Shown: positions 52,884 to 61,697 of the stretch, piece by piece
Layout of the letters: each line of letters begins with the position of its first letter
Position numbering within the stretch: position 1 is the first letter of the stretch
NCBI GenBank assembly: GCA_947492525.1
Contig: CANLNQ010000007.1
Span: 1 to 64,000, forward strand
Length of the DNA: 64,000 nucleotides
Origin: an uncultured Granulosicoccus sp.
GTDB lineage: Bacteria > Pseudomonadota > Gammaproteobacteria > Granulosicoccales > Granulosicoccaceae
Direction: 5' to 3'
Program-made: the position numbers and the translations under genes
Notes under the pieces: generated by a model
What the model was told of the DNA's origin: nothing
The model's database searches: none
The model's input: only the letters and a program-made list of their open reading frames with translations

Positions 52884-53951
52884 CTATGCTGCAGGCCTGA
52901 GTCGGGCCCTGGCGGTCTGTCTGAGACGGTCCAGCGTTCGCAACGCATGTCCGCCGGTGTTGTCTGCATAGTGCGTGAGATGCCAGACCGGTTCTGTCAA
53001 CGGGTGCCAGCGCTTTGCCCAGAGTGGGGAGGTGACCAGACTCAGCGTTGCCAGGTTCTGCGTCATGGCGTGCTCGGCCGTATCCTGCAGCAGCAGTGAG
53101 CCGGGAGAGAAATCGCTGAATGACTCGTCATAGGCGATCTTCAACAGGCTCAGGCAGGAGCCGGTCTGCAGGGCGTACTGGGCGGCAATGCACTGATCAT
53201 CCAGCCACAGCAGCGCGATGAGCGGTTGCAGGCCACTGAATTGCGGGTTCAGCAGCTGTTCATAGAACTGTTTGAGTGAAGGGTCATTGGCGATGGCGGT
53301 CGCCTCGCCCTGTTCGCCCTTCCAACCAGAGGCTTCCAGCGCCATGAAATGCCCCATGGCCTCCTGCAGCTCATCGTGCCGGGTCAGCCATTGAGCCCTG
53401 AGTTGACCCTGCTCCTGCAGCTTGAAGCGCAATCGCTTCAGGTTGCGTCGCAGTTTGCCACTGCCCGGAGCCTGGCCGCCGCGCAGGTCGAACCAGGCGG
53501 ACTGCCGTATTTCGCGCTGATGCCAGGCCGGGTCATCGCCGACACAGCGCGCCAGTTCGGAGCGCTCGGGCACATTGCACAGCTGCCAGTCCCACTGGGT
53601 GTCGCCACCGAGTTTCAGAGCCTGTTGCAGGGCGGTGCGTTGTTCCGCGGGGTTCAGTGATGGCGACACCAGCGCATCACCCAGCGTCAGGTGATCGTGC
53701 ATCGGCAGATTGAAGCGGTGCCGCTGCAGGCGAGCCTGCCAGGGCAGCAGCAATACCAGCGTATCGTCGTGATAGACGCAGGCACACTCGACCTCGGTGT
53801 CCAGCAGATGCCTCGACGCGGCCAGCAACCAGTCAGGGTGCTGATAGAAGCGAGCTTCGGGCTGGGCCTCAAACAGTTGCGGCCAACCACTGCGGGCAAT
53901 GGTGTCTGGGCTCAGTCGTTCCAGGCGTGACGTGACTGAAGGTTCGGTCAT
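52884..53951 (-). CDS. FemAB/CelD-like (BioF2) acyltransferase
   Basis: 355 aa. A GNAT-type double domain with DLRGGQAPGSGKLRRNLKRLRFKL and the late FSDFSPGSLLLQDTAEHA, the pattern of the Acetyltransf_6/CelD proteins found in polysaccharide and protein-modification clusters. No signal peptide, so cytoplasmic. It is first in the operon, 9 bases before the carbamoyltransferase gene. Possibly adds an acyl or aminoacyl group to the same acceptor. Substrate not known. Confidence 0.8.
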   Translation of the reverse strand: MTEPSVTSRLERLSPDTIARSGWPQLFEAQPEARFYQHPDWLLAASRHLLDTEVECACVYHDDTLVLLLPWQARLQRHRFNLPMHDHLTLGDALVSPSLNPAEQRTALQQALKLGGDTQWDWQLCNVPERSELARCVGDDPAWHQREIRQSAWFDLRGGQAPGSGKLRRNLKRLRFKLQEQGQLRAQWLTRHDELQEAMGHFMALEASGWKGEQGEATAIANDPSLKQFYEQLLNPQFSGLQPLIALLWLDDQCIAAQYALQTGSCLSLLKIAYDESFSDFSPGSLLLQDTAEHAMTQNLATLSLVTSPLWAKRWHPLTEPVWHLTHYADNTGGHALRTLDRLRQTARARLRPAA

Positions 53952-54027
53952 TGGGGGTGAGTTCTGCCTCTCACTGGTTCTGGCTGACTGAGTTCATGTC
54001 CTGATATCGGCTGAAGAGTCAATGACT

Positions 54028-55041
54028 TCAGTGGATGCTGCGTACCTGGGCGGCACTGACTGCGATTATATTGACCACATCATCGATACTGCAGCCGCGA
54101 CTCAGATCATTCACAGGCTTTGACAATCCTTGCAGGATCGGTCCGATGGCCTGAGCGCCGCCGAATCGCTCGATCAGCTTGTAGCCGATATTGCCGGCAT
54201 CCAGCGAGGGGAAGATCAATACATTGCAGGGGGCGTCGGTGGCCTGTTCCGGCGCCTTGCGGGCCAGAATGTCGGGGATGACGGCTGCGTCGAGCTGTAC
54301 CTCGCCCACGATCCGCCAGTCAGGGCGCTTTTCCCGCGCCATGGCCGTGGCCTGCGCGACCTTTGTGACAGCGGCATGGCGGGCACTGCCACCGGTGGAG
54401 AAGGACAGCATGGCCACTTCGGGGGTAATGCCGGTCAGTTGCATGGCGCTTTCGCCGGTGGCCACGGCAATAGCGGCCAGCTGCTCGGCATCGGGGTCGA
54501 TCACCAGGGCGCAGTCGCCGATGAGCATGACATCCTTGACCGGGTGTTCGGGTTCGAGCAGCATGATGAAGCAGCTGGACACCAGGGATTCGCCGGCTCG
54601 CGGCCCCACGTAGCGCATGGCGTTGCGCACCACTTCCGCGGTGGCCGTGATGGCACCTGCCACGCAGGCGTCGGCATCACCTTCGCTGACCATCACACAG
54701 GCGAAGGTCACGGGGTCTTCCAGTGCATGAGAGGCCTTCTCCGGCGTCATGCCGCGATCGGCCCGTTTGGCGACCAAGGCGGCAATATATTGCTCTCGAC
54801 GTGGAAACGTTGCCGGGTCCAGGATCTCGACACCGTTCAGGCTCAGGCCGAGTCTGTCGGCCTCTGCCTGCAACTGCCTTGCGTTGCCCAGCAGAATGGG
54901 GTCGGCCAGGCGCCGCTGGCGGGCCTCGACGGCGGCGCTCAGAATACGACTGTCACCGGATTCGGGAAGCACCACGCGGCGAGTGGTCTGCCGGGCTGCT
55001 TCCAGTACACGATCAAATGCGGACATTGCCTTCACGTTCAT
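54028..55041 (-). CDS. pta: Phosphate acetyltransferase
   Basis: 337 aa, the short single-domain Pta. Family signatures: VVLPESGDSRILSAAVEARQR, LADPILLGN, SALED-like SHALEDPVTFACVMVSEGDADACVAGA and LSFSTGGSA. Converts acetyl-CoA and phosphate to acetyl phosphate. No ackA neighbour, so the partner kinase is elsewhere. ATG 55026 is an alternative start. Divergent from the HTH/PBP regulator, with a CTAGATTCTAG palindrome (55051-55061) between. Confidence 0.9.
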   Translation of the reverse strand: MNVKAMSAFDRVLEAARQTTRRVVLPESGDSRILSAAVEARQRRLADPILLGNARQLQAEADRLGLSLNGVEILDPATFPRREQYIAALVAKRADRGMTPEKASHALEDPVTFACVMVSEGDADACVAGAITATAEVVRNAMRYVGPRAGESLVSSCFIMLLEPEHPVKDVMLIGDCALVIDPDAEQLAAIAVATGESAMQLTGITPEVAMLSFSTGGSARHAAVTKVAQATAMAREKRPDWRIVGEVQLDAAVIPDILARKAPEQATDAPCNVLIFPSLDAGNIGYKLIERFGGAQAIGPILQGLSKPVNDLSRGCSIDDVVNIIAVSAAQVRSIH

Positions 55042-55114
55042 CACAGAATGCTAGATTCTAGGACAAACGGTGCCACAGTTCCTATTGAACGCTGGGCCGG
55101 TTAAGCTTCGCACC

Positions 55115-55999
55115 ATGAATGCTATCGAAGAACCTTATCTGACGACTCGGGAACTGGCCGAGCTATTGCGCATCAAGGAGCGCAAGGTGTACGACATGGC
55201 TACCCATGGCGACGTACCTTGCGTGCGAGTGGTCGGCAAACTCCTGTTTCCACGTGCTGACATCATGCAGTGGATCGATGCGTCCCGTTCAGGGCCTCAG
55301 ACTCTGGCCGAAGTCAGTCTTCCGCCCACGGTGCTGGGCAGTCACGACCCCTTGCTGGACTGGGCGCTGCGAGAGTCAGGCAGTGGTCTGGCGGCGTTTC
55401 TGGACGGCAGTGCCGATGGCTTGCAGCGCATGGCCAGTCAGGAAGGGGTGGCCTGTGCCACCCATATTCATGAAGAGGATGGCTGGAACGTGGCAACCGT
55501 CAAGTCGCAGTTCGAGCACCGTAATGTGGTTCTGGTGGAGTTCGCACAACGGGTGCGGGGTCTGATCGTAGCGGCGGACAATCCCCTGAAGATCACCGAT
55601 ATGGCCTCTCTGGCAGGTCACCGCCTGGCGCGCCGGCAAGGCAGCGCTGCCAGTCAGCAGCTGTTCGAACAGCTGCGTGCCGAAGCGGGTTTGAGCGAAG
55701 ACAGCGTCAAGTCGCTGGACGACTGCGCGCGAACCGAGGATGAGCTGGGCATGCAGGTGTTCGATGGACACGCCGATGTGGCATTCGGACTGCAATCGGT
55801 GGCCACCCGGCTGCGTCTGGGCTTCGTGCCGCAGCTCGAAGAGCGTTTTGATCTGCTGGTGTGGCGTCAGGCCTGGTTCGAACCACCGTTCCAGGCACTA
55901 CTGCGTTTCATGGACAGCGAGGTGTTCAGGGAGAAAGCCGCGAAGCTTGGCGGCTACGATATCTCCAACCTGGGGCGCGTGCATTACAACGCGCCCTGA
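55115..55999 (+). CDS. Excisionase-type HTH fused to a periplasmic-binding-like domain; oxyanion-type regulator
   Basis: 294 aa from ATG 55115. MerR/excisionase-type HTH at residues 8-55 (LTTRELAELLRIKERKVYDMA, VPCVRVVGKLLFPRADIMQWI), then a substrate-binding-like domain of about 220 residues lacking a signal peptide. The architecture is the COG1910/PF12727 group, often near molybdate or tungstate transport genes. The window also has TupA and a tungsten enzyme, so tungstate or molybdate sensing is a reasonable inference. It may control the distant tup or aor genes. Confidence 0.8.
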   Translation: MNAIEEPYLTTRELAELLRIKERKVYDMATHGDVPCVRVVGKLLFPRADIMQWIDASRSGPQTLAEVSLPPTVLGSHDPLLDWALRESGSGLAAFLDGSADGLQRMASQEGVACATHIHEEDGWNVATVKSQFEHRNVVLVEFAQRVRGLIVAADNPLKITDMASLAGHRLARRQGSAASQQLFEQLRAEAGLSEDSVKSLDDCARTEDELGMQVFDGHADVAFGLQSVATRLRLGFVPQLEERFDLLVWRQAWFEPPFQALLRFMDSEVFREKAAKLGGYDISNLGRVHYNAP

Positions 56000-56006
56000 A
56001 GGGGAA

Positions 56007-57335
56007 TCAGAAATCCCTGACGACACGCAGAAAGACGATATCAATGTCCGGTGACAGGGTCTGGTTCTGCAGGGAGCCAAAACTGTTGTCGGGCTCCTTG
56101 CCCGATTGCAGATAGTATTCGGCCGCGACACTCCAGCCATTGCTGGCAGTGCGGCGTCCGAATTCCAGGCCGAGAGTCAGCCCGGTGAGATCGCCCAGTC
56201 GGTAGTCGGCCGAACCGTAGCGGCTGCTGTCGCCGGGGTCGGGGCGATCGTCACCGACGTAGAAGGGTGTGTAGAAATCCGCCGCAGACTGCTGGTAGTA
56301 GCGAAGGTGAGGTTGCCAGTAGTGACCATTGCCGACGGGAATGCGGTAGCGGAAATCCAGCGTGTGCGAATTGATACCCCAGTCATCGGTCAGGAAGCGA
56401 TAGGAGGTGTCCAGTATGCTGTCACTGAGCGATACCTTGTATTGAGCATAGAGGCTGTGTTTCGTTCGCGAATCCGGCCGGTTCTCAAAGGCGACGGTGG
56501 GCAGATCGGCCTGCTCGGTGTTCTCGAATACGGGCTCGCCACTGACAGGATCGACAACGCTGATGAACTTGTAGGGATCGTTCAGATAGCCGGAGGCATG
56601 GCTGATCGAGTAGTTCAGCTGGAACAGACTGCGTTGATTGATGATCTGCGTCACGCCGAAGATGGCGTCAAGAACCTGCTTGTCGCTCCCGGAGCCCTGG
56701 CGGATCTGCGCGCTGCCGGCGGGCAGCATCGTGGCAAAGGGCACCGGTTCGCCGCCGACCGGTTCAACGGAGTCGAAGCTGGCAGAAAAGCCACCTGACA
56801 AGGTGGTGTTGCCGGCATTGATGTCCCGAGCCAGACCGCTACTGATGCCCAGAGACAGATAGTCGTATTCCTTCGACAGTGCGGTACCCAGATTGAGTGT
56901 CAGATCCTCGGCCACGGGCCGCTCCCAGCCGGCGTTGAGGGTCACTCGCGTATCCTGAAAGGTATCGTCCAGTGGTGTCGTGTCGACGCCGATGCCGTAC
57001 TGACCGTTGCCGGAGGGGCGCGTGAAGGTCTGCGGCTGATCGGCACTGACGGCGCCGGTGGCAGAGGCGCCGGTCAGGGTGTCGATAGTGAGTTTGAGGT
57101 TCAGGAATTCATCGGTGTCCAGACTCTTGCGGGCACTGATCACGGGTTCCACGGCACTGACACGATCCTGTTCGTTGTAGACGAGCAGGCCTGCACTGAC
57201 TTGCCAGTCGGAATCGTCCGACAGGAAGCCGGCCTGTGAATCGGCGCTGCCCAGCAGTGCCGCCGTGGCCATCGCCAGCGTCGCACTCAGGGAGCATGCC
57301 TTGCCTGCGGTTCTGCCCGAATCAGTTGCAGCCAC
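56007..57335 (-). CDS. DUF3570 outer-membrane beta-barrel protein
   Basis: 442 aa from GTG 57335, chosen because GGAGG lies upstream on the coding strand; ATG 57398 has no site. Signal peptide (SLSATLAMATAALLGSADSQAG), then repeated short amphipathic strands with aromatic ends typical of a large outer-membrane barrel, and a C-terminal Phe (VFLRVVRDF) as in many barrels. The family always comes with DUF4266 and TlpA-like proteins. It overlaps the DUF4266 gene by 14 bases. Function of the triad is unknown; redox or metal-linked secretion has been guessed. Confidence 0.85.
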   Translation of the reverse strand: MAATDSGRTAGKACSLSATLAMATAALLGSADSQAGFLSDDSDWQVSAGLLVYNEQDRVSAVEPVISARKSLDTDEFLNLKLTIDTLTGASATGAVSADQPQTFTRPSGNGQYGIGVDTTPLDDTFQDTRVTLNAGWERPVAEDLTLNLGTALSKEYDYLSLGISSGLARDINAGNTTLSGGFSASFDSVEPVGGEPVPFATMLPAGSAQIRQGSGSDKQVLDAIFGVTQIINQRSLFQLNYSISHASGYLNDPYKFISVVDPVSGEPVFENTEQADLPTVAFENRPDSRTKHSLYAQYKVSLSDSILDTSYRFLTDDWGINSHTLDFRYRIPVGNGHYWQPHLRYYQQSAADFYTPFYVGDDRPDPGDSSRYGSADYRLGDLTGLTLGLEFGRRTASNGWSVAAEYYLQSGKEPDNSFGSLQNQTLSPDIDIVFLRVVRDF

Positions 57336-57564
57336 AGCCGCCACCTCCGAAACTGCGTCCACCACTGGAGGCCTCCTTGCTGAAGTAGATGTGATCATCC
57401 AGCGCCGAGACGATCGGCTGGCTGTCCAGAGCCATTTCCGGTTTGGCCAGGATGCCGCGTTCCCAGGGCTTCACACCCAGCGAGCTGCAGGCGCTGAGCA
57501 GTGTGACGAGGCTGATCATCGACAGTAACGGCAAGGGTTTTCGTATTCTTCGCTGCGCTTTCAT
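57322..57564 (-). CDS. DUF4266 lipoprotein with Gly/Cys-rich C-terminus
   Basis: 80 aa from ATG 57564. Lipobox LLSAC gives a lipoprotein with Cys about residue 24. The conserved VKPWERGILAKPEMALD follows, then SKEASSGGR and the end GGGGCGCN. The double-Cys glycine tail is the family hallmark. The frame could start upstream, but the lipobox fits this start. It lies 22 bases after the TlpA-like gene. Confidence 0.87.
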   Translation of the reverse strand: MKAQRRIRKPLPLLSMISLVTLLSACSSLGVKPWERGILAKPEMALDSQPIVSALDDHIYFSKEASSGGRSFGGGGCGCN

Positions 57565-57586
57565 GTTCGGTTCTCCGGCGTCATGA

Positions 57587-58045
57587 TCAGTTGGCGATAG
57601 CCGCGTTAATCCAGTCACGCAGGGTGTCGATGTCCTTCTTGCGAAACCCCACGTGACTGCCGATCAGCTGACCATCGCGATCAAACAGGAAGGAGGTGGG
57701 CATGCCGGGTACCTGGTGTTCGCTGGCCAGGGTGCCGTCCGGATCGAAGACGATATCGAAGGGTGTTTCGTAGTCGTCCAGAAAGCCTTGCGCATCGGCA
57801 TGATGCTCATCGACATTGACGGCCACAATAGCCAGATCACCGGCATGAGCACCAGCCATGTCTGCCATGAACGGAAAGGAGGCGCGACAGGGGGTACACC
57901 AGGAGGCCCAGAAATCCAGGTAGACCACCTTGCCTCGGTAGTCGGCGAGGTCGAAATTTCCGGCAGCGATCTGCTGCTGGGCAAAGCCGTGGCTACTGCC
58001 CAGCAGCAACACGCTGAGAACGAGACGCTGACAGAGGTGTTTCAT
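57587..58045 (-). CDS. TlpA-like thiol-disulfide oxidoreductase
   Basis: 152 aa from ATG 58045. Signal peptide (LVLSVLLLGSSHGFAQ), thioredoxin fold with Cys50 and Cys53 in FWASWCTPCRASF, and VPGMPTSFLFDRDG with the cis-Pro. It should reduce or exchange disulfides in the periplasm. First gene of the TlpA-DUF4266-DUF3570 operon, so its likely client is the cysteine tail of the DUF4266 lipoprotein. Confidence 0.9.
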   Translation of the reverse strand: MKHLCQRLVLSVLLLGSSHGFAQQQIAAGNFDLADYRGKVVYLDFWASWCTPCRASFPFMADMAGAHAGDLAIVAVNVDEHHADAQGFLDDYETPFDIVFDPDGTLASEHQVPGMPTSFLFDRDGQLIGSHVGFRKKDIDTLRDWINAAIAN

Positions 58046-58209
58046 GAAGGGCTCCGGTTGGGACAAGTCCGTGTCGGCAGAAGGGATGATGCAGCAGAGT
58101 CTGAACCTGTTTGCTGACGATAAGCTGAAGCTCTGCCGATTCACCTTCAGCTGACTGTCAGTAAAGTGTTATATCAATACGACGAAGACGAAACGAATCG
58201 AACGGTGAC

Positions 58210-58878
58210 ATGCGTATCCTTCTGGTGGAAGACAATCAGCCGCTTGGCGATGCCGTGCGTGAGCAGATGCTTGGCGATGGACATGCAACAGATCTCATGC
58301 CGAGTCTCGCAGAGGCGCGTGCCTGCCTCGGTACCACCGCCTATGACCTGATTCTGCTGGACATGATGTTGCCCGATGGCAAGGGCATTACCTTGCTGCA
58401 GCATCTGCGCCAGCGAGAGGATCGCACGCCGGTCATCATCCTGACGGCGCTGGATCAGATATCGGACCGGATAGCCGGGCTCAATGCCGGCGCGGATGAT
58501 TATCTGGTCAAGCCCTTCGATCTGGCCGAGCTCTCGGCCAGAGTGGGGGCCGTGGCCAGGCGCTATACCGGCAATCCCAATCCGACATTGCAGGTGGGGG
58601 AGCTGACGATCGATCTCAACAAGCGTGTCGTGAAACGTCATGAGCGCAGTATCGATCTGACACCTCGCGAATGGGCCTTGCTGGATGCGCTGCTGCAGCG
58701 TCTGGATGCCACCGTGTCGAAGTCGCGCCTGGAGAGTTGCCTCTACGATTTCGGTACCGAAGTGGAGAGCAACACCGTGGAGGTGCATATCAGCCGCCTG
58801 CGCAAGAAGATCGGGCGAGAGCAGATCCAGACCGTCAGAGGCATCGGTTACCGCATCGCGTCCGCGCATCCCTCATGA
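58210..58878 (+). CDS. OmpR-family response regulator
   Basis: 222 aa. Receiver with VEDNQPLGDAV and acceptor Asp51 in LLDMMLPDG, conserved Lys in YLVKPFDL, and a winged-helix C-terminus (ERSIDLTPREWALLDALL, VEVHISRLRKKIG). QseB/PmrA-like. Divergent from the TlpA triad; probably regulates it. Overlaps the kinase start (ATGA). Confidence 0.93.
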   Translation: MRILLVEDNQPLGDAVREQMLGDGHATDLMPSLAEARACLGTTAYDLILLDMMLPDGKGITLLQHLRQREDRTPVIILTALDQISDRIAGLNAGADDYLVKPFDLAELSARVGAVARRYTGNPNPTLQVGELTIDLNKRVVKRHERSIDLTPREWALLDALLQRLDATVSKSRLESCLYDFGTEVESNTVEVHISRLRKKIGREQIQTVRGIGYRIASAHPS

Positions 58879-60281
58879 AGAGTCTGCAGGCCAGGCTGGG
58901 TGCAAGCCTGGCACTGGGCATCACCTGTCTGTGGCTGATCGCTTCAGTGGTGTCCGGGCTGGTCATCAGCCATGAGCTGGGAGAGGCGGCAGACAGTGCG
59001 CTGCGTGTCACCGCGCAGCAACTGCTGGCCATCACGCGTCAGGCTCCGCCGCTGGCAGGGGATAGGCCATCGGCAGCCACATCGACAAGGCCGGCAAGTG
59101 CTGATGCCGCCGCCTATCTGCCCGGCAATGAGTCTGCAGTCCGGCCTGAGCAGTTGCACGAGCTGGCCGAGATCTACAGTCTGCTGGGCTTTGCCATCCG
59201 TGACGTCGATGGTCGCGTGCTCCATTCGGGCGGTAGTCTGCCCGATGCGTTGTTAGAGGCCAGGCCTGCTGGCGGATTCAATGTGATCGAGGGTCACCGT
59301 GTGTACGTGGAGAGCTCGGCGGACCAGCAACGCTGGATACTGATCGCCGAACCTTCCCATCACCGTGACGAAATCAATCATGGCGCCATTCGCGTGCTGT
59401 TGCTGATCCTGCCGTTTCTGGTGCCGCTGAGTCTGTTGTTGGTCTGGTGGATGGTCCGTCGCAGCATGCGCAGCGTTACCGAGGTACAGCAGCAGATCGA
59501 AAGCCGTGGCGGCAACGATCTGAGTGCTCTGCAAACCGCGGACATGCCCCGGGAGCTGGCACCGATTGCCGAGTCGGTCAATCAGCTGCTGGCGCGTCTT
59601 GCACGCACTCTGGAATCGGAGCGCAACTTCACGACCAACAGTGCCCATGAACTGCGTACACCGATTGCCAGCGCACTGGCGCAGACACAGCGTCAGATAG
59701 CGTCCTTGCCGGACGGGGCGGAAAGGCTGCGTGCCCGGCGTATCGAGCAGACCCTGCAGGAGTTGTCGCGCACTTGCGAGAAACTGATGCAGCTGGCCAG
59801 GGCGGAGTCGGGCTCCATGGTCGGCGACGAGACATGCAATGTCTTCCCTGTCATCGATTATCTGCTGGGTGAATTCAATTCCGTACTGCGTGAAGAATCA
59901 CGCTTGCAGTTGCAATGCCCGAATGAAGAGCGCTTCGAGACGGTACTGGACTTTGACGGGATGGCCATTCTGCTGCGCAACCTGATCGACAATGCATTGA
60001 AATACAGCAAGCCTGGCACGCCGGTGATCGTCCGGCTTGATAGCGCTGCCAACCGGATCAGTGTCTGCAATCAGGGGGCGTGTGTGCCGCCAGAGGAGCT
60101 GGCCCAGCTGAAAGCGCGCTTCAAGCGTGGCTCGGGGGCACAGGGCGGGGCGGCCATGGGGGCCGGCCTGGGTCTGGCAATCGCCGAGACGATTGCCAGA
60201 CAGGCGGGAATCGTCATCGAGCTGCACTCACCGGCCAGAGGGCGGCGTGACGGGTTCGAGGCCAGCCTGTCTACCCGGTGA
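58875..60281 (+). CDS. Sensor histidine kinase, QseC-like
   Basis: 468 aa from ATG 58875; the open frame upstream only covers the response regulator. Two transmembrane helices (about 10-32 and 175-197) enclose a periplasmic sensor of about 140 residues. HisKA His258 in SAHELRTPIA, ATPase domain with LIDNALKYSKPGTP and AGLGLAIAETIA. It should phosphorylate the coupled OmpR-type regulator. The stimulus is unknown; the divergent TlpA/DUF3570 genes suggest envelope or redox stress. Confidence 0.92.
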   Translation: MKSLQARLGASLALGITCLWLIASVVSGLVISHELGEAADSALRVTAQQLLAITRQAPPLAGDRPSAATSTRPASADAAAYLPGNESAVRPEQLHELAEIYSLLGFAIRDVDGRVLHSGGSLPDALLEARPAGGFNVIEGHRVYVESSADQQRWILIAEPSHHRDEINHGAIRVLLLILPFLVPLSLLLVWWMVRRSMRSVTEVQQQIESRGGNDLSALQTADMPRELAPIAESVNQLLARLARTLESERNFTTNSAHELRTPIASALAQTQRQIASLPDGAERLRARRIEQTLQELSRTCEKLMQLARAESGSMVGDETCNVFPVIDYLLGEFNSVLREESRLQLQCPNEERFETVLDFDGMAILLRNLIDNALKYSKPGTPVIVRLDSAANRISVCNQGACVPPEELAQLKARFKRGSGAQGGAAMGAGLGLAIAETIARQAGIVIELHSPARGRRDGFEASLSTR

Positions 60282-60311
60282 GTGCGATGATGAAGGCCCG
60301 CGCCAGGGCAT

Positions 60312-60437
60312 CTGTGTCAGGGCGCTCGATTCAAGCACCTGATTCAGGGCGTCTGATTCGGAAAACCTGATTCAGCGCACCTGCATCAGAGCACCTGATT
60401 CAAGTTCATCTGATTCAGGGCTTCTGATTCAGGGTTG
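60312..60437. repeat. Degenerate 14-bp tandem repeat, about 9 units
   Basis: About nine units of CTGATTCAGGGCNN, mostly exactly 14 bp, between the histidine kinase and TupA. The last unit runs through the TGA stop of tupA on the minus strand. Because 14 is not a multiple of 3, changes in copy number would shift frames but leave both flanking genes intact. Nothing else is visible here. Confidence 0.88.
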
Positions 60438-61262
60438 TACCGCGTTGGGAAAGAACAGTTGCTGACCGTCGATCTTGAACTGGGCAATCGCTTGCTGGCC
60501 TGCAGATCCGGTCAGCCAGTTGATGAAGGTCTGGCCCTCTTCGGCCTTGACGTTGGCGTGCTTGTCCGGGTTGACGAGAATCACGCCATACTGATTGAAG
60601 AGGCGTTCATCGCCTTCCACGACGATCTGGTAATCGCCCTTGTTGCCGAAGGCAATCCAGGTGGCCCGATCAGTCAGCACATAGGCGCTCATGCCGGTGC
60701 CGGCATTGAGCGTGGCGCCCATGCCAGAGCCGGTTTCCCGGTACCAGTCGCCCGATGCGGCTTGCGCATCGACATTGGCCAACGTCCACAGTCGCAGCTC
60801 TGCCTTGTGGGTGCCGGAGTCATCGCCACGAGAGGCAAATGTGGAGCCGGTTTCGGCAATGCGGGCCAGCGCTGCAGCGATGTCGGAACCACCCTTGATG
60901 CCGGCAGGATCGGCTGCGGGTCCGACCAGAACGAAGTCGTTGTACATGACATCGAAGCGCTCCACGCCATCGCCATCGGCCACGAATTTTTCCTCGGCAG
61001 GCTTGGCGTGCACCAGCAATACATCACCATCGCCATTGCTGGCGTTCTTGATGGCCTGCCCGGTGCCGACCGCTACCACGCGCACGTCGATACCGTTGGC
61101 TTCGGTGAATTGCGGCAGGATGGCATCCAGCAGACCCGAATTCTGGGTGGATGTGGTGGACTGCACGACGATGAACGGGTTTTCGGCGTGAGCAGCTGAC
61201 AAGCCCGTCAGGCTCAGCGCGACGCCAAGCAGTAGCGACTTGAATGAATTCCGTTTGAACAT
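60429..61262 (-). CDS. tupA: TupA-like tungstate-binding protein, orphan
   Basis: 277 aa from ATG 61262. Signal peptide (SLLLGVALSLTGLSAAHA), then FIVVQSTTSTQNSGLLDAILP, the TTST motif that binds tungstate in TupA, GTGQAIKNASNGDGDVLLVHA and STFASRGDDSGTHKAE, all characteristic. It captures tungstate in the periplasm. The partner permease and ATPase (tupB, tupC) are not in the window, so it must share them from elsewhere. The aor operon 50 kb away would need tungsten. Confidence 0.88.
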   Translation of the reverse strand: MFKRNSFKSLLLGVALSLTGLSAAHAENPFIVVQSTTSTQNSGLLDAILPQFTEANGIDVRVVAVGTGQAIKNASNGDGDVLLVHAKPAEEKFVADGDGVERFDVMYNDFVLVGPAADPAGIKGGSDIAAALARIAETGSTFASRGDDSGTHKAELRLWTLANVDAQAASGDWYRETGSGMGATLNAGTGMSAYVLTDRATWIAFGNKGDYQIVVEGDERLFNQYGVILVNPDKHANVKAEEGQTFINWLTGSAGQQAIAQFKIDGQQLFFPNAVQP

Positions 61263-61397
61263 GTCCCTGGTGTCTTTTGTTTTGGTAACAGGGAAAATAT
61301 CACAACAAAATGCCATCAAACAACACAAAAAGGCTTGCGCGGGGAAATTCGGTCGACGAAATTGGCGGTATGCCTCACAGGTTCTGGCGAATGGCGT

Positions 61398-61600
61398 GTG
61401 AATCCGCCCGCTCAGGCAGACCGGTGAACGTGGTGTGTCCGGACGGGTGTGAATCCGATCGGCCAGGCCGACAAGGTGAGACTGGCGTGTGGGTGATTGT
61501 GAATCTGCTTGCTCAGGCAGGCGGTGAGGGTGGTGTCCGGACGGGCGGGAATCCGCTCGGCCAGGCAGACAAGGTGAGAATGGCGTCCGGGCGGGAGTGA
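61398..61600. repeat. Four ~50-bp tandem repeats upstream of tupA
   Basis: Units begin near 61398, 61449, 61499 and 61547, each opening with GTGAATCC or a variant. Units 1 and 3, and 2 and 4, are most alike, so it is a ~100-bp duplication of a pair. It fills most of the 435-base gap 61263-61697 between tupA and gabD. The rest of the gap holds the tupA promoter region with an AT-rich inverted pair TTTTGTT / AACAAAA (61275-61281, 61304-61310). Confidence 0.85.
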
Positions 61601-61697
61601 GGCGCGCTCGCCACCTGCGGTGAAGGCAGGGATGAGCGCGCCGTGACCGGCAGCTATTGCCAGCTGCCAGTCACTGCCAGGGAAGGAGTGCGGTGTG

